Shown in pieces: positions 21,927 to 33,686 of a DNA stretch of 64,000 nt. Under the pieces are notes generated by a model. It did not search any database. It was given only the letters and a program-made list of their open reading frames with translations, and had not been told where the DNA came from. The stretch is from positions 36,595 through 100,594 of the forward strand of contig LLCB01000222.1 in NCBI GenBank assembly GCA_001414345.1. Reading direction: 5' to 3'. The stretch is from Hymenoscyphus infarciens. Lineage: Eukaryota; Ascomycota; Leotiomycetes; Helotiales; Helotiaceae. How positions within the stretch are numbered: position 1 is the first letter of the stretch; every line of letters starts with the position of its first letter. The position numbers were made by a program, and so were the translations under genes.

Positions 21927-22622
21927 TTGGGAATTGGAGTTTTATTGACGGACGGTTAAGAACAAAAATCGTGGTCAACGCTTCCATTCGTTCTCCCACC
22001 TCATCTGGGACAATCGAAACAATTGTTCAAGAGGTTTGGGTTAAATCCATAAATTTACCCCAGGAAAGTAGAACAACGACGGAATTCTGCTTCAATCCAG
22101 GAAGGAGCATTGAGGTGTCTGAAATGTTTTCAATTATAAGGCCGTAACGGGTAGACTTGAGTTCTGTCTAGCCTCTTGTCAATACCCTGCTACGTAGGTT
22201 TGGGTATCCATAATCCGTCAAGTGACGGATCTGTATGGTATTAAGTTAGGTTTTTCTCTCTCTCCTTCTTTCTTCTCATCCGAATCTGTGTCCTTGACGA
22301 TAGTGCGATATCGCCCTTTCCTCCGACTCCCCAATCGACAAAAGAAAAAAGTAACCACTTCCCCTATCAGCCCCAATATATATAACCATCATCTCTCATC
22401 TAAACTCGCACGCAGTAAATACAAATTTTCATCCTTCCCCAATGCATCAAACGTAATTCCATCGCTCGCGCCTGTCAAATATGCACCATCCAAGATCAGG
22501 TGAGGGTATCAAGCATCCATGCTCGCAAAACAAAAAATGCGGAAAAATGAAGAAAGCAAAAAAACAAAAGAAAATAGATGCTAGAACAATTTCATATCCT
22601 CATAAAGCTCATCCCAAATAAA
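21927..22622. other. Convergent intergenic region
   Basis: Lies between the 3' end of the small membrane gene and the 3' end of the minus-strand gene at 22623. The ORF at 22222-22503 has no family features. Confidence 0.4.
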
Positions 22623-23513
22623 TCAACAACTCCCTCTTCGTCCTCCTCTACCCCAGCTAAATCGTCGCCAAAGACCACCTCGAGACCCTCGTGCATGACC
22701 ACTTTTTTCTTCGGGTAGTTCGAGACGATAGCGTCGAACGCTTCCGAGATCGTCGTCGGCGTCGGCGTCCGAAAATCGGGGTCGTCGTGAGGAAGGTGGG
22801 AGGATACAATCTGGGACGAGCTTGATGAAGAAGCCTTTCACACCTCGAGATGCGGCGTCGATGGCGGCGTATTCAAGCCGTCTAGTGTTATCTGAGGTCC
22901 AGTATTGTATTGTTGCAGGCGGGGCAGGAAGGCGTTCTTCTGCTGCTAATTGAGAGTGAGGGTCTGAGGATTCGGGGTCGTTTAGTGTTGGGAAGTGAAA
23001 GAATTGATATGTGGGTTGGTGTTGATATGGTACTGTATGTCGGTTTTGTAGACTTGGCCTTTGGTTTGTTGATGAGGAAGATCGCTGCAGAGCGGTGGTT
23101 GAGGATTTTGATGCTCTTTTTGTTGTTGGTCGTGACGATATCGAGTTGTTTGTACTTCTTCGTCTAGGTCCGTCTCTTTTTGAGCGTGAGGAACGTCGTG
23201 ATATTGATGAGGTTGACGTTCGTGGGGAGTGGGTTGAGCCTGACGCAAATCCGGAATCCTGGCGGTTCATCTTTACAGATTCAAGTTGTGGTGATGGTAA
23301 AGGTTGAGGTATCAAAGGCGAAGTCGGACGTTTAACGACTGTTCGTGATGCATTGGATTGAGACATTGGTCTGAGTTCCATGTGTGAAGGATGGGCGTGT
23401 GCTGAATGAAAAGTTCCTGCGTCTGACTGTGATGTTATGCTGGAGAAGGATCGGTTGTGGAAGTTTGTGGTGAGGTGTTGTAAGTGTCTAGAACGCTTGG
23501 TAGGGGAAGTCAT
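22623..23513 (-). CDS. Conserved-type fungal protein with basic Ser-rich N-terminus, unknown role
   Basis: Single exon; the ATG at 23513 (MTSPTKRSRHLQHLTTN) gives 296 residues. The open frame continues 14 codons upstream but only from a TTG. Residues 1-190 are Ser/Arg/Thr-rich and disordered with many RxxS sites. The conserved-looking core is about 215-245, with IQYWTSDNTRRLEYAAIDAA followed by SRGVKGFFIKLVPDC. I recall the W-T-S-D...EYAAIDAASRG motif from uncharacterised ascomycete proteins. The tail is Arg/Gly-rich. No membrane segment. Confidence 0.7.
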   Translation of the reverse strand: MTSPTKRSRHLQHLTTNFHNRSFSSITSQSDAGTFHSAHAHPSHMELRPMSQSNASRTVVKRPTSPLIPQPLPSPQLESVKMNRQDSGFASGSTHSPRTSTSSISRRSSRSKRDGPRRRSTNNSISSRPTTKRASKSSTTALQRSSSSTNQRPSLQNRHTVPYQHQPTYQFFHFPTLNDPESSDPHSQLAAEERLPAPPATIQYWTSDNTRRLEYAAIDAASRGVKGFFIKLVPDCILPPSSRRPRFSDADADDDLGSVRRYRLELPEEKSGHARGSRGGLWRRFSWGRGGRRGSC

Positions 23514-24081
23514 CGTGGACCAGTAATATTGGAGGTTATTCACAGATATATGCAAGGTCGGAATGAACCGTGTGATATCTGAAGAACGATTTATTTCCGA
23601 TTCATTAATAAGCCCTAATCAATTCAAAACATGGGATTCCAATTTCTCCAGCATATTTCTTTGATTTTCGAAAAGTGCTTGTTTTGTGGGCGTTGAGTAG
23701 AGGGCAAGTTCGTTGATTTCGTTGGATAGCGGTCGTGGTGACTGGTAGTGGGGGCAGCCGAGAATATAGCAGTCTCAACACCCCTGTTCTTCTTCAATCT
23801 CTTTGGCTTCTGGATCCCAAACATCCAAACACCGTTGGCACTTGTCCGATTCAGATCTGGGTGGATGAATAATTTCATGTGCCAAGACGGCTCTGTTCCC
23901 CGTTCCCACGATGTTGTCGAGTCTCGACAGTCACCAGCGACCACGGTCGAATGTTCGTGACCGACTTTTGCTTGTTGATTTCACTGTTTGCTGGCGAATC
24001 CGCGGGCCAGGTTTAGTTCGGGAATTTGTTGGTTGTTGACTGGTGGAGGGGTCTGTCAACCCCACCTGAACAAATGGGATT
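23514..24081. other. Intergenic region
   Basis: Short ORFs only; no motif recognised on either strand. Confidence 0.4.
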
Positions 24082-24872
24082 TTAGCTGCGGAAGCAACCG
24101 ATATTGGAAAACCGTTCTGAAAGAGGGGTTGTTTGGGTTGTTTGATTATGGTATAATTTCGATAAGATGAAGATGGGGAAGTTGTTGATCTGATATGAAT
24201 CTGATAGCGGCGGCAGTTGAGAATGTCTAAAAATGATAAACCTTCCAGGCGAATCTAATGGCAATCCGCTGACCGTGTCTGAGTCTCGACTCTCGAAGCG
24301 AGTACTATGCAGCTCAAGATGTCCATAGCCGTATGTGGAGGAGTCCGTGGTGTGGTTCCTGCAGTGCAATAGGCTCACGAGGTTCGTAGACCGCCACACT
24401 TGACACGAGATGTTCAAGATGCAGTCGTAGTTTTCCCCTTGCTGCAGCAGCGCATGCGGCCTTAATTTTATTGAATCTGGCTGTTCGCTTTCGTCCGATG
24501 TCGCCTGGTTAGGTCTGATCAGCCCTTTGCATGGCAACCTTGTCGTTGAGGTCGAGTTATATGATTATATCAGCTATGTTGGGGATTTTGCTATGGGGCG
24601 GCTCGATGTGCTGTGTGCTGTCCCAGTGGATTACATACACGCTTCTTTGCTGCTGCTGAGCTGTTCAACGATGAGTTTGCATCTAGGAGGTAGCCTTTCA
24701 TGAGGTCAAATAGGGTTGATCTCCACGAGTTCCCATGTGCCTTTCCAGGGCAATCCTTCCCTCGGAGGTGTGGTGTCTTGCATTCTGCCATCTCAACATA
24801 CATGTGAAGAACCACGAGGAAAAAGCCACCCAAAACCACCACCATCCAAATAAACCTAGCACCCCGTGCCAT
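24082..24872 (-). CDS. Candidate type II membrane glycoprotein, unrecognised
   Basis: Proposed exons 24639-24872 and 24082-24504 join two open frames in phase using a GTATGT donor; 218 residues. The N-terminus MARGARFIWMVVVLGGFFLV is basic and then hydrophobic, like a signal anchor. The rest is polar with several sequons (NSS, NIS, NHT, NQT) and paired cysteines (CILNISCQ), expected for a lumenal domain. The acceptor (CTAACCAG) sits very close to the apparent branch point, and the intron of about 134 nt is long, so the junction is uncertain. The two ORFs could instead be unrelated. Confidence 0.38.
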
Positions 24873-25896
24873 AAAATTACCCTCGTGACAACGACTTTCA
24901 GCTGAAACGAAAAGGATCAAGCAACCGCCACACGTAACCTTCCACAAATCCCCAAGAACCAATCATTCCGAGCACAAAAGTAGAATCCCACCAAATACAG
25001 CAGCGTACTCGCTAACCCCGTGAAACATGTCCCATCAACACATCGAAGAATCCAAATGCATCATCCAACTATTCCTGGCGGTGTGATCTCATCCCCCACA
25101 CGTGCAATGCACGCCTTTTCACAAACAACACCACATCATCACGATTTATTCTTGCGGGTCCCGGGTCGGGACGTGTCTGACAAGCACCAGTTTGTTTGGA
25201 AGGGTGGGCGAGGAGGTGGGGCTTGCAAAATAAAAGTACTTGTACTGGCGGTGAGAAGGACATGATTGCGGTGAGCCGCGGAATCGAATTGTTGAATTCA
25301 GATCCAGAAAAGAAATCACCAGATTCGTATCTTTCGAAACATCATTTCCCCAGAGAGAGTGGTCGTCGCTGCACGAAGAAGGGGCAATGCAAGATTGCTT
25401 TGTCAACCGCCATTGGAAGACACAGCCCCCCATGGAATTCCCAGAGATATTCAGGATATCCGAGCGGAAATTCTTTCTCCGAGTGTTTTGTGCAGGAAAA
25501 ATCACTGAACAACGCGTTGCTGATGAAAAGGTGCTAAGTAGGTACCAAGGAGAGGCAGTCTCGAGCATAGTTGCTTCATAGTCGTCCCGAAATAACCAAG
25601 TTCATGACAAATTGAACTCGAGTCGGTCCCTGGTGATTCACTTCGCACTTGCGATCTTGTCTATGCCCGCAACCCCTCGATGGCGTATAAACAGTAAAAG
25701 AGTAGTGTAAGAGAGTAAAATCATAAAGTTCATTTAGATGCAGCGTAGAACAAAACGGCCAATACGCCCAATGTATCCTTTATGCTGGCTTCTGTACTGT
25801 CCTGTACTTGACCCCGCTTGTACTCTTCCCACCCGTGACGCCTCGCTGTTGTATAATAACAAATGAAAAGGGTACTCATACAAACGTCTTTCCAAA
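24873..25896. other. Intergenic region before UBC6
   Basis: A minus-strand ORF at 25146-25568 (MLETASPWYLLSTFSSATRC) has an ATG but no recognisable feature. Otherwise nothing supported. Confidence 0.4.
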
Positions 25897-26817
25897 TCAC
25901 ATACCCCCCTCTCCTAGAAGCCGGGCAACGAGGACATAGAAGAAAACTACGCCTCCGGCAATAAGCAGCTTATGTCGACCAATCCAACCTCTTCCTTCTT
26001 CCCCAACAGCTCGACCACCTTCAACAACTGCACCAACCACAGCCTGGCTTCCACTTGGTCTTCTTAATCCGGTAACAGGCCCACATGAAGCGGGAGCGTT
26101 TGGATCTGGTGCTGGACTGCCGGTCAAAGGGTCGATTTTATTCTCCTTCATCCACTTCCAGTTTTCCGCATCCAGATCTGGCCATTCTGCTTTGAACTTT
26201 TGGCCACCGTCTCCGGCTTTGATGTTTCCCTTTTGCACAGGTCCTCCGTCTGGCTTCCAGCTTCCACCTCCAGTACTGTTCCACCATCTCGTTCTCCCGG
26301 CTGCCCATTTGCGCTCGGCATCGCTTCCACCAACCGACCCCGTTGTCATTTCTTCGCTCGTCATGAATGATAGAAGTCCAATCAAGATTGTGCTAACTTC
26401 CCATGCTGGATTGAAAGATTTGGGGTGAAAGTCGGAGATGGATAGACATAGTCGAGTGGAGGATTGGAATCGGCCGGATGGGGTGAACATTCGAATGGCT
26501 GGCGGGGCGAACGGATAATTCGGTGGGAAGACGAGCGTACCCCAATACTGGCCATTATGATATGGCGTATCTGGAGGACCGGTGAGGATATAATGCCATC
26601 TGTAGAGGGGTTAGTGCGGGGCATCAAGGGAGAGTGATGGAGGAAATATACTCGAGGATGTTGGTCTCGGATGGATGCGCTGAAATGAATGGTGGTGGGT
26701 TCTCTGATATTGTCTTGTACTCCCGAGTAAGCTGTCTCTTGGTTAGTTCTTTGATTCCGAGGTGCGATGTTCCAGATCGAGGATACATACCCGTTTGTTG
26801 GCAGCCCTGCTCGCCAT
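25897..26817 (-). CDS. ubc6: UBC6-type ubiquitin-conjugating enzyme E2 (tail-anchored, ERAD)
   Basis: Transfers ubiquitin to misfolded ER proteins. Exons 26791-26817, 26652-26731 and 25897-26599 give 269 residues. It starts MASRAANKRLTREYKTISEN, as UBC6/UBE2J proteins do. The E2 core carries WHYILTGPPDTPYHNGQYWG and then the active-site region RLCLSISDFHPKSFNPAW with Cys87, the same number as yeast Ubc6. A disordered Gly-rich linker follows. The protein ends in a single hydrophobic tail anchor (LLIAGGVVFFYVLVARLLG) at the very C-terminus. Introns are 51 and 59 nt. It is divergent from SAM50, with 347 bp between the two ATGs. Confidence 0.95.
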
Positions 26818-27164
26818 GTTTGCAGATTAGACAGGACAAGGCTGGAATGATCGGTTCTGGCAGGAACAAGTTTGGGTGTTTTTTTGGTTGGTAGTTGGAT
26901 TAAGATAGGGGCAGATTGTATGGAATTAGGGAGAATGTAGAGTGGCTGAGCCGGGTAGATGAGGTGTGAATGTAAGGAAAGAATAATGGAAGGCTGAGGA
27001 AAGTATTAGAGTCGTGTGCTTATGTCAAAGCCTCAAGGCCCGACGCGTGCCAAGGATCTCGAGGTCTTGGCAGAAGTGAATCCGCTTAGTCATAATTTCC
27101 CAAGGGAAGCTCAAGAACCCTGGAGTGAGTAGAAGGTGGAATAGTCTGCCAACAAGCGCTCGAG
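26818..27164. promoter_or_regulatory. Shared divergent promoter, UBC6 / SAM50
   Basis: 347 bp separate the two ATGs, so both leaders and promoters must lie here. No clear TATA box was seen. Confidence 0.6.
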
Positions 27165-28856
27165 ATGGCTTCACCAGGTACCAATGGAGACGATGTAAGC
27201 TTGGGAAATTCCTCAAAACTTCCTTTCCCAATATAACCTTCAATTGCTAATTGTTTATAGCTCGTCGAAAGTCTCCGCAAGACCGACCCAAAGAAACGAG
27301 AGGCAGAGGAGCAAGCTTTGAGGGAACGAGAGGCGGCGCAACATGCAAAGGCACAAGAGAGGTTAAGGGAGTTGGTGGGCAAATCTCGACTTATGCGAAG
27401 AGAAGGAAGCTAAAGGCACTAGGTTGGAAGCAATTCAACCCTCCCAGTTACCATCTCCTCGATACGACTTATTGGCGCCGAAAAGACAAGAAGATCTTTC
27501 CTTGACCGCATATTCAATCCGATATTGAGCGCCAACCGAGACCGGCCATATACGCTCTCGGAAGCACTACAGGAAGTCGGTTCAGCGGCAGACAAGCTTC
27601 GGAAATTTGGTAAACATAGGGAATGTAGCTATTGAATTTTGACTAGACGCTAACAACATCTAGAAATCTATCGAGATGGAATTACAATGTTCATTGACCG
27701 TCCATCCCCGGCCGATCCCTCCTCCACATCTAGCGACATCGATATATACCTCCAAGCTCGCGAACGTGGTCAAATTGCCGCGAAAACCGGAACAGATCTC
27801 GGAAACGTTGAAGGTTCAGCATACGGAAACCTCACCTGGCGGAATATATTTGGAGGAGCAGAATCTCTCAATTTAAATGCTTCAGCAGGAACAAGAACCC
27901 GATCCGCATACCAAGCTGTTTTCGAGACACCAATTCTCAGCGATCCAGACAAGCGACTTTCGGTAGATGCCCTCTCTAGCTCAACACTCAAGCCCTGGGC
28001 AAACCACGAGGAGGCAGTTAAAGGAGCGGGGGCAAAATATAGTTGGAGTACGAAAAGTGGAACGAGACATCAAGTAGGATATACCGGGGCATGGAGACAA
28101 ATTACAGGCTTAGCAGCAACAGCTTCTCCCACAGTCCGAAATGATGCTGGGGATAGCGTCAAGAGCAGCATAACACATACCTGGGTTGCAGACCGACGAA
28201 ACCACCCATTCCTACCCACAAATGGATACCTCATGAAAACCATCTCAGAAATAGCAGGTTGGGGACCACTACGGGGAGATGTAGCATTCTGGAAATCCGA
28301 GATGGAAACCTCAACCTCTCTCCCAGTCCCGATACCGGGTGTCAAAGGAGATAGCGGGGTGAGCTTCACAACCGGTTTCCGAGCTGGTATGCTATACCCT
28401 CTACCAATTGGTTTCGGATCTGCCTCTCAACCATCCAGAATTAACGACCGTTTCCAACTCGGAGGACCAACTGATGTACGAGGATTCAAGATGGGAGGTT
28501 TAGGACCGCGAGATGGTGCAGATTCTGTAGGGGGTGATATCTACGCCGCAGGATCAGCAAATCTTCTTTTCCCCGTTCCACGTGTAGGAAAAGACAGTCC
28601 TCTCCGATTCCAGCTTTTTGCAAATGCCGGTCGATTATTGGCGTTGAAAGACCAAGGAGAGGATACTCAAAAGAGTGTGTATAGTACCGTTGCAAAACTT
28701 GGTGATGGACTACCGAGTCTATCGGCTGGTGTGGGACTTGTTTATGCTCATCCTGTTGCCAGGTTTGAGTTGAATTTTGCCTTGCCGCTTGTAGTGAGAG
28801 GCGGAGAGGAGGCAAGAAAGGGGTTGCAATTTGGAGTTGGCCTTACTTTCCTGTGA
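27165..28856 (+). CDS. sam50: SAM50/TOB55, mitochondrial outer-membrane beta-barrel insertase
   Basis: Core of the SAM/TOB complex, which folds beta-barrel proteins into the outer mitochondrial membrane. Exons 27165-27194, 27261-27374, 27423-27609 and 27664-28856 give 507 residues. After a charged helical start (KTDPKKREAEEQALREREAA) comes a POTRA-like segment with NSTLPVTISSIRLIGAEKTR and ANRDRPYTLSEALQEV. The Omp85 barrel holds GNLTWRNIFGGAESLNLNAS, RFQLGGPTDVRGFKMGGLGP (the L6-loop signature with VRGF) and a terminal beta-strand GLQFGVGLTFL. The third exon's acceptor is clear, but its 48-nt intron uses a weaker GTGGGC donor, so that edge may shift. Length fits fungal Sam50. Confidence 0.94.
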
Positions 28857-29285
28857 GGATAAATAGGGATGAGAAGTCGTCGTGGCAGTTGTATATGAAG
28901 TTGTATATTTATCAAGGAGCTGTAAACTAGTAGGTTTAGACAAAAAAAAACCAATACCACACATGTTCAGATCGCTTCTAAGATCACTTAGCCGAGTTGG
29001 AAGAATGTAAGCGGCAGTGCTCGTACCTGCCTTTCTTGTTCAAAACTTCTAGGCTAATATTCTAAAATGTTCGAAGTATATAGAGTCATTACTTTGAACT
29101 ACCCTAGAAATTTAGATACACGCTATGTAGGCAGGTACGGGCACTCCCACTTTAAGTAATGGAAAAAATATTACTCTACTCAACCTGATTTTTACACTAC
29201 TTTATCCAACTCTACTCTACTCTATTCTACTTGAGAGTAACTTTGAGTTACTTTGAGTGATTTGTCATTACGCTAGTACTAGGGT
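28857..29285. other. Convergent intergenic region with a small MITE-like element
   Basis: Contains the inverted-repeat element at 29016-29145 and a run of TCTAC words near 29205-29240. No gene seen. Confidence 0.5.
29016..29145. mobile_element. 130-bp MITE-like element with 17-bp inverted repeats
   Basis: The left end AGTGCTCGTACCTGCCT (29016-29032) matches the reverse complement of AGGCAGGTACGGGCACT (29129-29145) at 16 of 17 positions. No target duplication is visible, so the exact borders are uncertain. Confidence 0.6.
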
Positions 29286-30494
29286 CTAATGGAGGACAAT
29301 ATCATCAAAAGGACAACCTTTGTCTACAGAGTCGCTCTTCGTCTTCTCTTTGATTAGTGTCCGTGTAAACTCCATCAGCTGGTCTCCAAGCTTGTCATTT
29401 CGCGCAAGCTCACTACCATCCTCGGGCACGCATGGAGAGCAGATATACTGCCCGGATTTCTCCGTCGCAGTCGCAGCAAACATCATAGGAACTGCACCCT
29501 CAAATTGATCCTTCTTGAACGGCTCCATCAAAACAGACATGGCGTAACCGCCGAGCGGGTAGGGCTCATGGATATCGACTTTACTCTGCTTGGTGCTCAC
29601 AAATCCAGGGTGAGTGGCGTTTATCAACACGTTGGGGTGACCAGCTTCTGTGATATTTCGGTTAAGGTATTTGGAATATAGGATCTGCAGTCTCCATGTT
29701 AGCAGATGATTCTCCAATCTTTTTCAACTCAACCAAGAAGAAAGCTGCCTGTAGCATGTCAGATGACTAGAGTTGGCTGTTACTTACGCCAGCAAGCTTG
29801 CTTCTACCATAGATGCCGTTCGGGCCCACGTCCCGATTGATGTCCTCGAGACTGTCGAAGGTGGTATCACTGGGGGCAGCTATGTGCGCATTACTCGATT
29901 GGTTCGCAATCCGCACCACATTACCCTGTTCCGCAGTCTTCTTTATGAGCGGAAGTAAGTGCGACGTGAGAACGACGTGTCCCATGTGGTTTAAGGCCAT
30001 ACATCTGTCGACGCCATAATCGGTCAGCGCAAAGGTCATGATTCCACGAGCCGCGTTATTGATCAGGATATCGATTCTGTCGGTCTCTCTTTTGATCTGC
30101 TCGGCAACCTCTTCGGTCTTTTTCCAATCCGACAGGTCACACAGTAGCCAATGAGTCTTGTCGGCGGCTTCCTGGCCCAAATCCTTGCTGATGGCTGCTT
30201 TTGCGCCCTTGACCACTTCTTCTTCCACGGACAAGACGAACACCTTGGAAATATTGTGCTTCAAAAGAGTGTAGGTGCAGCCAAAACCGATTCCCTCGCT
30301 TCCTCCCGTCACGATAGCGACCTTGCCGGACAGATCGGGCACGTCGGCCAGGTTGAATTGATGGGTGCTCAACTTCTGGGCCACGCCTCCAAAATTCTCG
30401 CCAATTGTGTTCTGGGAAAGTTAGAAGCTGAGGCCTAGGCAGGAGATGAAAGCGCAAGAGTTCGGTCTAGGTATCTTACTTTGATCGTCTCCAT
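29286..30494 (-). CDS. Short-chain dehydrogenase/reductase (retinol-dehydrogenase-like)
   Basis: NAD(P)-dependent oxidoreductase of unknown substrate. Exons 30480-30494 (five codons), 29788-30411 and 29286-29684 give 345 residues. The tiny first exon METIK joins NTIGENFGGVAQKLSTHQFN, a start I recall from ascomycete SDRs. The Rossmann motif is TGGSEGIG (40-47), the structural motif NNAARG, and the catalytic residues are a Ser in ANQSSN, Tyr206 and Lys210 (YGRSK). The 103-nt second intron uses GTAAGT and CTGCAG and removes an in-frame stop. The C-terminal part (HPGFVSTKQSK) is the usual substrate-side region. No targeting signal is evident. Confidence 0.92.
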
Positions 30495-30984
30495 GACTGA
30501 GGTGGTTGAAGGTTGTTCGGGGTAGGTCTGCTTGCGAAGGGGTGAAGTTGCATATGTTCGTGTAAAGCCAGCTAAATTTCGTACACTGACTCTCACAGCT
30601 ATCTTCTGTCGAATTATAACGTTTATTATTTGGCTCTGACAACGCATTGAGTTGTGTTATTTTACATCAGATTTTATCTATAGGAAAACCAGCTTCTTAT
30701 ATGTGTCTAACATCGAATGAGAATGTCTGTCGACGGGTCATGGTTGACTATCATGCGCCTCACAATAGATCCATGACGCGCTGACTTGGGAGCTACGACA
30801 AAACATCTCTTGAATCTCCCCACAAATCCTACTCGATAAATGAGGCTTCTTCCATTATGATATGTTTGTTAATCATTTAAATAGTCCTGGTCGAGTGTGT
30901 TCACGATCATGTTAAGGAAGAATCTGTCACGGTGTCACCCCATCCATTTCTTCATTCCCTCACAAACATCTCTCCGTCCATGCA
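30495..30984. other. Intergenic region between the SDR gene and HRI1
   Basis: Upstream region of the SDR gene and downstream of HRI1. No additional gene supported. Confidence 0.45.
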
Positions 30985-31917
30985 TCACCACTCCATCACC
31001 TCAACACACTCCCAACTCACACCCTCCTTAGTAAACTTCTCGCCCATCCCAATCTTCCCAAATCCTTCTACGCTCACCGGACACTCCAAGTCTCCAATAA
31101 CCAAAACAAACCCCCAACCCTTACTCTCACCATCCCACCTCCACCGTCTAACCCCAATCTCCCCCTCCTTCCCCCTCCAAACCCCCGCCACAAGTCCCCC
31201 AATCCTAATAATCATGCCCCTCCCCTCCTTCCCCTCGCCCTTCAAAACCCACCCCCTCAATCCCTCCTCCCCGGGCAATTTCACCGGTGGTAAATCAACC
31301 CAACACTCCTTATAACTTTCCACCTCCCCGCTAGGTCCCTCCATCGCACCAGTCTCCAGCGTCACCTCCTCACCATCGGAGTTTATGGAGGAAGGAAACA
31401 TATCCCCCTCATCCCTAACTTCTTCTTCTGTTTTCGAGTCTACCCAATGTGTCCATATCGTATGCGCGGGTTTGGTATCAGTAGCGGGTGTAGATTGGGA
31501 TGTTCCCGCGAAGCCCCATTGGAGACGGGAGAGAGGTAGGGGAGAGGAGGTTTCGAGAGGGGTTGAAGGGGGGGAGAGGAATATTCGAGTATCTACGAAG
31601 TGTTTGCCCGAGGTGGTTAAGACCTGTGTGCTGTTGTGTAACACTTAGCCATCTCCAAGTTCCCAAACCCTATCTCTCGACCTGGAAATTAAATGATGTA
31701 GCTCGCTTGAAGTACGCGACAAAAAGGGGGAAAGGGAAAGCAGGGGAGGGGTTACTAACTCTGTATCTTCCCCAGCTGGTTTATCCTACGGTACCCCAAT
31801 ACAATTAGCTCCCTTGTCCCTGCTCGAGCACTTGAAGAACTATTCGTGGAAGCGGTATATACATACACCCCATTTTATCCATTTCCTCACGGAAATATAT
31901 GGTGTATCTTTCGCCAT
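30985..31917 (-). CDS. hri1: HRI1 family protein
   Basis: Homologue of yeast Hri1, a soluble protein with two beta-barrel halves whose exact role is unsettled. Exons 31869-31917, 31756-31775 and 30985-31623 give 235 residues. The middle exon has only 20 nt; it is needed to join ISVRKWIKWA through GEDTEL to VLTTSGKHFVDTRIFL. Family features visible are LQWGFAGTSQ, ETGAMEGPSGEVESYKECWV, IIRIGGLVAGVW and the terminal GVSWECVEVMEW. A shorter single-exon reading lacks the conserved N-terminal strand. The donor of exon 1 (GTGTAT) is less usual than the others. Confidence 0.88.
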
Positions 31918-33125
31918 TTTGATTGACGAGGTTGTGTAATGGTTATGGTGGTGATATTGCAGCTCCGATCAAGGATGGCGGGGTATCCATAGCTGAGTGG
32001 TGAAAGGTGGGGTAGTTTGGATTGAACCTTGGAGGCAGCTCCGATGATACTCAAGGTAAACAACAACGAGCTACTGTGCACGATTTTCTTGTAAATGTAG
32101 TGTAATGCTTTATTTGAATTACCATCTTCTTCGCAGGATTTAAAATTGTAAGAATCTCTGGGTTTATTCTATGTACACTTGCAAGTTTCACCTGAACAAC
32201 AAACAGTTGTGCCATTGTTTCAAAGAATCGACCAGTATTTTTCCAAATGAATCGAGTAATGGACATTCATTATCCTAAATGAATTATTCATTGCTTTTCG
32301 TCATATGCACGTATTTGAAGCTATTTTGAGAATTTCTGTATTGGCTGGCTAGCTTCAAGTATCTCACTTTGCACTCTCTTATATGCCTTTCTAGGCCAAT
32401 CAGGAGGCTCCCTGAGCATCTCACCAATATAAGGGTGGAAAGAGTGAGTACTGTCGGCCATCGCACTCAAGTACTAACTAATCCTGGCGAGCATTTCGCG
32501 AAGGGGTACGAGGGTGGGGTCAAAAGAGAGCTCAATACGATGTGGTGTTGATGGAATAGAGGTTATTCGGCACGAGAGGGGAGACATATATGCCCTGCTT
32601 ATGAAGCTATTTCCTCAATTCACTATAAACCCCTTCCAGATAATGGACCATGATTGACCCTCATACCCTGAGTGCTGCTAGAAGGCCAAGAGAGTTCGGT
32701 TGATTGTTTTCAGTCCCGCTCGGTAGATCAGAACGGACAACATACTAGAGATAATTTGATTTAACAATTAAGTAAACTTTGAGCGACGACTGAAAAAGCC
32801 ATCGCAACACATACGGAACACTGCGTAAGCATAAGCATAAACCAAGAACCGCATCTTTCCTGATTGGCCATTGAAGCTGGAACGAGTCGTATCACCTCAA
32901 GTGGTTAGATACATGCCACTAAATCCAGAAAACCATTACTTGAAAGCCTGACCAAACCCATCCCGCATCCCGCCTGCAAAATGTACGTCAAAATAGAGCA
33001 AACAAAACGCGGAGAAGGGAAACCAGTGACATCAGAAGCAAGCCCGATCATTCTAAAGAAACTGGGGGTAGTTCAAGCCTCGTGATCCATTTGAATGCGA
33101 TTCGATCGAACTTCGGGGGACACAC

Positions 33126-33380
33126 CTAGAAGGCACTCCCCCTAGCCGAATCATGACCGAATAACACGACAAACTCCTTCCAGAAGCGAAGGACTTGCAT
33201 ACCCAGGAAGCAATCATACGTCGTGTCACCGCTGAAGAAATCTTTCGGTGACATCCAGCCGCTTCGCCTTGCGTCACCCCCAACTGGTGGCCTCCTCTTC
33301 CTCTTCAAATCCCAATACCACTGTGCATGATGAGCAAACATCCAAGAAGAACCCAGGTTGACCGGGGAAATGGCACCCAT
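33126..33380 (-). CDS. Candidate small protein, unrecognised
   Basis: Single ATG-initiated frame of 84 residues, MGAISPVNLGSSWMFAHHAQ, then a basic patch (DLKRKRRPPVGGDARR) and an aromatic-rich end (VLRFWKEFVVLFGHDSARG). The composition looks protein-like, but there is no motif, partner or clear promoter. Confidence 0.3.
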   Translation of the reverse strand: MGAISPVNLGSSWMFAHHAQWYWDLKRKRRPPVGGDARRSGWMSPKDFFSGDTTYDCFLGMQVLRFWKEFVVLFGHDSARGSAF

Positions 33381-33686
33381 TCATATACCCTTTCCCACGG
33401 CCATTCGAGCAAGAATGAGAGAAATGTCAGACTAGATTGGGGGTGGATGCCAACTGACTGAGCAGGTTTCCATTGGATGACAACGACTTGAACCGGCCTG
33501 ACTGCATTCCCTACAACCAGAGAAGAGAGATATGCAGAGCGATGTACATGAGGCTAGCAGAACGCTCGACTTGAAGGTCCAGAGGCGAAGTCTAGTCTCT
33601 TGATTTGCAATGCAAGTAATTCCCCGACTTGCTCCAAGCAACCAACCACAAAAAGCAACGACAATAATTAGACTTTGAGATTGTGC

